Source: Thermoanaerobacterales bacterium (GTDB lineage: Bacteria > Bacillota > Thermosediminibacteria > Thermosediminibacterales > Tepidanaerobacteraceae). Taken from it: a stretch of DNA of 6,931 nt. Where the stretch lies: positions 1-6,931 of the forward strand of contig DUNY01000139.1 of the NCBI GenBank assembly GCA_012839145.1. The letters run 5' to 3'. This document shows positions 4,721-6,931 of the stretch, piece by piece. The stretch's first letter is position 1, and each line of letters starts with the position of its first letter. The notes beneath the pieces are model-generated. The model searched no databases. It was not told where the DNA came from and saw nothing but the letters and a program-made list of their open reading frames with translations. Position numbers and translations under genes: made by a program.

Positions 4721-5656
4721 ATGGTAAAAGTCTACAAGAACTTAACCGATCTCATTGGGAGTACCCCACTGCTCAAGCTCTCAAACTACGAAAAAAAACA
4801 TAACCTAAAAGCAACCGTAATTGGTAAACTGGAATACTACAATCCGGCCGGAAGCGTAAAGGATAGGGTTGCCAAGGCGATGATCGACGACGCCGAGGGG
4901 AAAGGTCTTTTAAAACCTGATTCGGTCATCATCGAACCCACCAGCGGCAACACCGGTATAGGCCTTGCATCAGTGGCCGCCGCTCGGGGATACCGCATAA
5001 TTCTAACGATGCCGGAAACCATGAGCATTGAGCGCCGGAACCTGCTAAAAGCTTACGGTGCCGAATTGGTGCTGACTGAAGGTTCCAAGGGTATGACAGG
5101 CGCCATTGAAAAGGCCGACGAACTTGCAAAAGAAATACCCAACGCTTTTATCCCAGGACAGTTTGTGAACCCCGCCAACCCTGCTATACACCGGGAGACT
5201 ACCGGTCCTGAGATATGGGAAGGCACTGACGGACAGATAGATATCTTTGTGGCCGCCATCGGCACTGGCGGCACAATCACCGGTATAGGCCAGTTCTTAA
5301 AATCCAAAAACCCCGACATCAAGGTTGTTGCCGTTGAACCCGATGATTCTCCGGTGCTTTCCGGTGGCGCTCCGGGTCCTCACCAGAGTCAGGGCATCGG
5401 TGCCGGTTTTGTGCCCGATGTTCTGGACACCAATATCTATGACGAAATCATACGGGTAAAAAATGAAGACGCTTTTCGGAGCGGTAGAGAAATATCTAAG
5501 GTCGAAGGTTTGCTAATAGGCATCTCTGCTGGGGCTACTGTCTGGGCAGCTACCGAACTGGCCAAGCGGCCGGAAAACACCGGCAAAGTCATTGTAGCTC
5601 TACTTCCGGACTCCGGTGAGCGATATCTTTCAACACCGATGTTTTCCGAAGAATAA
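4721..5656 (+). CDS. cysK: Cysteine synthase A (O-acetylserine sulfhydrylase)
   Basis: This is a soluble PLP enzyme that makes L-cysteine and acetate from O-acetylserine and sulfide, the last step of cysteine synthesis. The 311-residue length is normal for CysK, without the C-terminal CBS domains of cystathionine beta-synthase. Key motifs are all present: NPAGSVKDR with the PLP-binding K47, the substrate-binding loop TSGNTG (74-79), the phosphate-binding loop GTGGT (181-185), [15 protein letters not shown], and the C-terminal [10 protein letters not shown] (296-305). The ATG at 4721 is chosen because GGGAGGT (4708-4714) lies 6 nt before it and CysK proteins begin with this '[16 protein letters not shown]' region; an ATG at 4670 would add 17 residues without a ribosome binding site. 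It has its own promoter and terminator, and no cysE is adjacent. Base composition is higher in GC than the feo genes (36 of 60 in 4921-4980). An assimilation of another O-acyl-amino acid is possible but CysK is the simplest call. Confidence 0.95.
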   Translation: MVKVYKNLTDLIGSTPLLKLSNYEKKHNLKATVIGKLEYYNPAGSVKDRVAKAMIDDAEGKGLLKPDSVIIEPTSGNTGIGLASVAAARGYRIILTMPETMSIERRNLLKAYGAELVLTEGSKGMTGAIEKADELAKEIPNAFIPGQFVNPANPAIHRETTGPEIWEGTDGQIDIFVAAIGTGGTITGIGQFLKSKNPDIKVVAVEPDDSPVLSGGAPGPHQSQGIGAGFVPDVLDTNIYDEIIRVKNEDAFRSGREISKVEGLLIGISAGATVWAATELAKRPENTGKVIVALLPDSGERYLSTPMFSEE

Positions 5657-5688
5657 TTATGGCTGGCTAAGCATGACATTATGAGAAA

Positions 5689-5717
5689 AGCGGCTCTTAA
5701 AAGAGCCGCTAAGTTTT
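5689..5717. terminator. Bidirectional terminator between cysK and the stalk-domain gene
   Basis: AGCGGCTCTT (5689-5698) pairs perfectly with AAGAGCCGCT (5701-5710). On the + strand it is followed by AAGTTTTATT. On the minus strand it is followed at once by TTTT, starting 5 nt after the stop codon of the minus-strand gene. It can therefore end both convergent transcripts, and works best on paper for the minus one. Confidence 0.85.
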
Positions 5718-6726
5718 ATTCCATTACTTCTCCATTATCAATTACAATTTGCGCTTCAAACACATGGGCATTGTTCATCTTGACTGCTTGTTTGAAAAAG
5801 TTCAGAGGAACGAAGGTTCTTTCTCCTGTTAATTCGGGAGCGGTTCCTAACTTAATTGGGGCATTATCTCCGGAAATATAGTTATCTTCACCTATTGTTA
5901 AGGAAATATCTTTATCCAGAGTAACACTGAGCGTTTCATTGTTCCACGTCACTTTATATCCTAAAGCCTCAGCTATAGCCCTAAGAGGAACCATGACGGT
6001 GCCCTTCTCGCTGGTATAAGCCGCTGGGGCTTGTATTACTTCTTTATTTACGACGATTTCCATTGTTGAAACATCGTAGATGGGCATCTCCTCTGCTTTT
6101 TCAAGCAAAACCACGATTTTATCCGGGGTTGTTTGGGCTGGGATGCTTTTGGTGGATATTCCATAAATTACTATAAGTCTTCTGTTTGCAACCTCTCCTT
6201 CAAATACCGTCCCATCCTGCAAGATAATCTCCGTGTCATCGGACATGTTGAGTTTTAATGATTTATCCGCACTGACTAAATCCTCATTGAAAATATCAAA
6301 TTTGACATTTTGGTTTTCACTTTCAACGACAACCACTTCTGCACTGTATTGTGGAGGATAAATCATAATCATTGGCTTATTTGCATCATAGTATCCGGTG
6401 ATTGTAGAACCGACTGTGATTTCAGCATTATCCAGGACATATGCATCCTTAGAAATGATAATATTTGCGGGTAACCCTTCTTCATCTTCTAACAAGACAA
6501 ATTTGGAACCTTCTACACCCTCCAGATCTCTTATTTCTTTTACTGTTCCTGTAAAGGACTTATAGTGGATTTGCTCTTGTTCATCTAATTTGGCCTTTAT
6601 GGGTATGATTTGACCAGCTTCGTTCTGACTTGTCAAGTCTTCCCGGTATAGGGCAAAAGCCGTTCCCGACGAAAATGTGATAATCGTGGCTGATAAAAAT
6701 CCTGCAAGTATTTTTTTTAATTCCAT
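5716..6726 (-). CDS. Secreted stalk-domain protein (copper amine oxidase N-terminal-like domain)
   Basis: This 336-residue protein is predicted to be exported. The N-terminus has two lysines, a hydrophobic core (ILAGFLSATIITF) and a signal peptidase I site after GTAFA (residue 25). Residues 55-215 are beta-rich, starting with FTGTVKEI and including GYYDANKPM (111-119) and IYPPQY (122-127), a pattern I associate with clostridial stalk-domain proteins. The C-terminal ~110 residues hold a copper amine oxidase N-terminal-like domain: an EIVVNKEVI strand, VPLRAIAEALGY (246-257), VTWNNET and the second half with TFVPLNFF (304-311). Despite the domain name, no copper site or oxidase catalytic part is present; these domains are thought to be structural or cell-wall associated. 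The ATG is preceded by AAAGGAG on the minus strand (6738-6744), 11 nt away but extended by further anti-SD pairing. It is a single gene facing cysK. Its exact role is unknown. Confidence 0.85.
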   Translation of the reverse strand: MELKKILAGFLSATIITFSSGTAFALYREDLTSQNEAGQIIPIKAKLDEQEQIHYKSFTGTVKEIRDLEGVEGSKFVLLEDEEGLPANIIISKDAYVLDNAEITVGSTITGYYDANKPMIMIYPPQYSAEVVVVESENQNVKFDIFNEDLVSADKSLKLNMSDDTEIILQDGTVFEGEVANRRLIVIYGISTKSIPAQTTPDKIVVLLEKAEEMPIYDVSTMEIVVNKEVIQAPAAYTSEKGTVMVPLRAIAEALGYKVTWNNETLSVTLDKDISLTIGEDNYISGDNAPIKLGTAPELTGERTFVPLNFFKQAVKMNNAHVFEAQIVIDNGEVME

Positions 6727-6782
6727 AATGCTATCATCTCCTTTATAAATTTTTGTATCTGCCCTGTTAGACGTAAATAAAA

Positions 6783-6812
6783 AAAATAAGTTCCTGCAGA
6801 ATCTATTGTTAA
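6783..6812 (-). promoter_or_regulatory. Possible promoter of the stalk-domain gene
   Basis: Read on the minus strand, TTAACA (6807-6812) is followed after 18 nt by TATTTT (6783-6788). The -35 box matches at 5 of 6 positions and the -10 box at 4 of 6. It lies about 56 nt before the start codon. The match is moderate and the region is A/T-rich, so this is tentative. Confidence 0.35.
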
Positions 6813-6931
6813 CTTTTTGTAATACATGTTTTGTGCTTTTTTAGCGATAAAAAAAGCTCTCATTATGCAAATGTAAGGTAGAACAGATCGATCGCTTTAC
6901 TTTCCGCATCATCTTAACCCAGGGCCTGAAT

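Noticed and set aside
4576..4803. Open reading frame of 75 codons on the + strand
   Set aside because: It crosses the cysK promoter and start in another frame, has no ribosome binding site and no recognisable motif.
6835..6857. GCTTTTTT/AAAAAAGC inverted repeat as a terminator
   Set aside because: The stem is nearly all A-T pairs and no T tract follows on either strand.
1..6931. CRISPR array, insertion sequence or tandem repeat
   Set aside because: No regularly spaced direct repeats, transposase motif or terminal inverted repeats with target duplications were seen on either strand.

Overview
The window looks like chromosomal DNA from a low-to-moderate GC Gram-positive anaerobe of the class Clostridia. 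This rests on strong AGGAGG-type ribosome binding sites, AT-rich spacers, Fur boxes of the Bacillus/Clostridium type, a short FeoB with two separate FeoA proteins, and a secreted protein with a copper-amine-oxidase-type stalk domain. The genus cannot be named from the sequence alone.

Layout. (1) 1-392: the C-terminal end of an ArsA-family ATPase gene runs in from the left and overlaps a small unknown helical protein. (2) 489-648: a self-contained tRNA-Thr(CGT) unit with its own promoter and terminator. (3) 755-3875: a ferrous iron uptake locus, feoA-feoA-feoB-feoC-like, all on the + strand. It has a consensus promoter (TTGACA, 17 nt, TAATAT), a Fur box over the predicted transcription start, a second Fur-like dyad just before feoB, and a long hairpin at the end. 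(4) 3919-4320, minus strand: a two-helix membrane protein with a C-terminal zinc ribbon. (5) 4321-4720: an AT-rich, gene-free divergent intergenic region that carries a promoter for cysK. (6) 4721-5656: cysteine synthase cysK, clearly GC-richer in places than the feo genes. (7) 5689-5717: a bidirectional terminator between cysK and the convergent gene. (8) 5716-6726, minus strand: a secreted stalk-domain protein. (9) 6727-6931: its upstream region.

How the genes work together. The feo genes form one functional unit: FeoB is the GTP-driven Fe(II) permease, the two FeoA proteins are small SH3-like partners, and the FeoC-like protein is a winged-helix protein with a four-cysteine cluster that could sense iron or redox state. 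Fur repression under iron-replete conditions is strongly suggested. CysK makes cysteine, a sulfur source for Fe-S clusters, but nothing here links its regulation to iron. The other genes look like independent units.

I found no mobile element, CRISPR array, phage gene or clearly undescribed system. The most interesting points are the dual Fur-like sites in the feo operon, the divergent second FeoA, the compact cysteine cluster of the FeoC-like protein, and a perfect 12-bp dyad next to the feo promoter.
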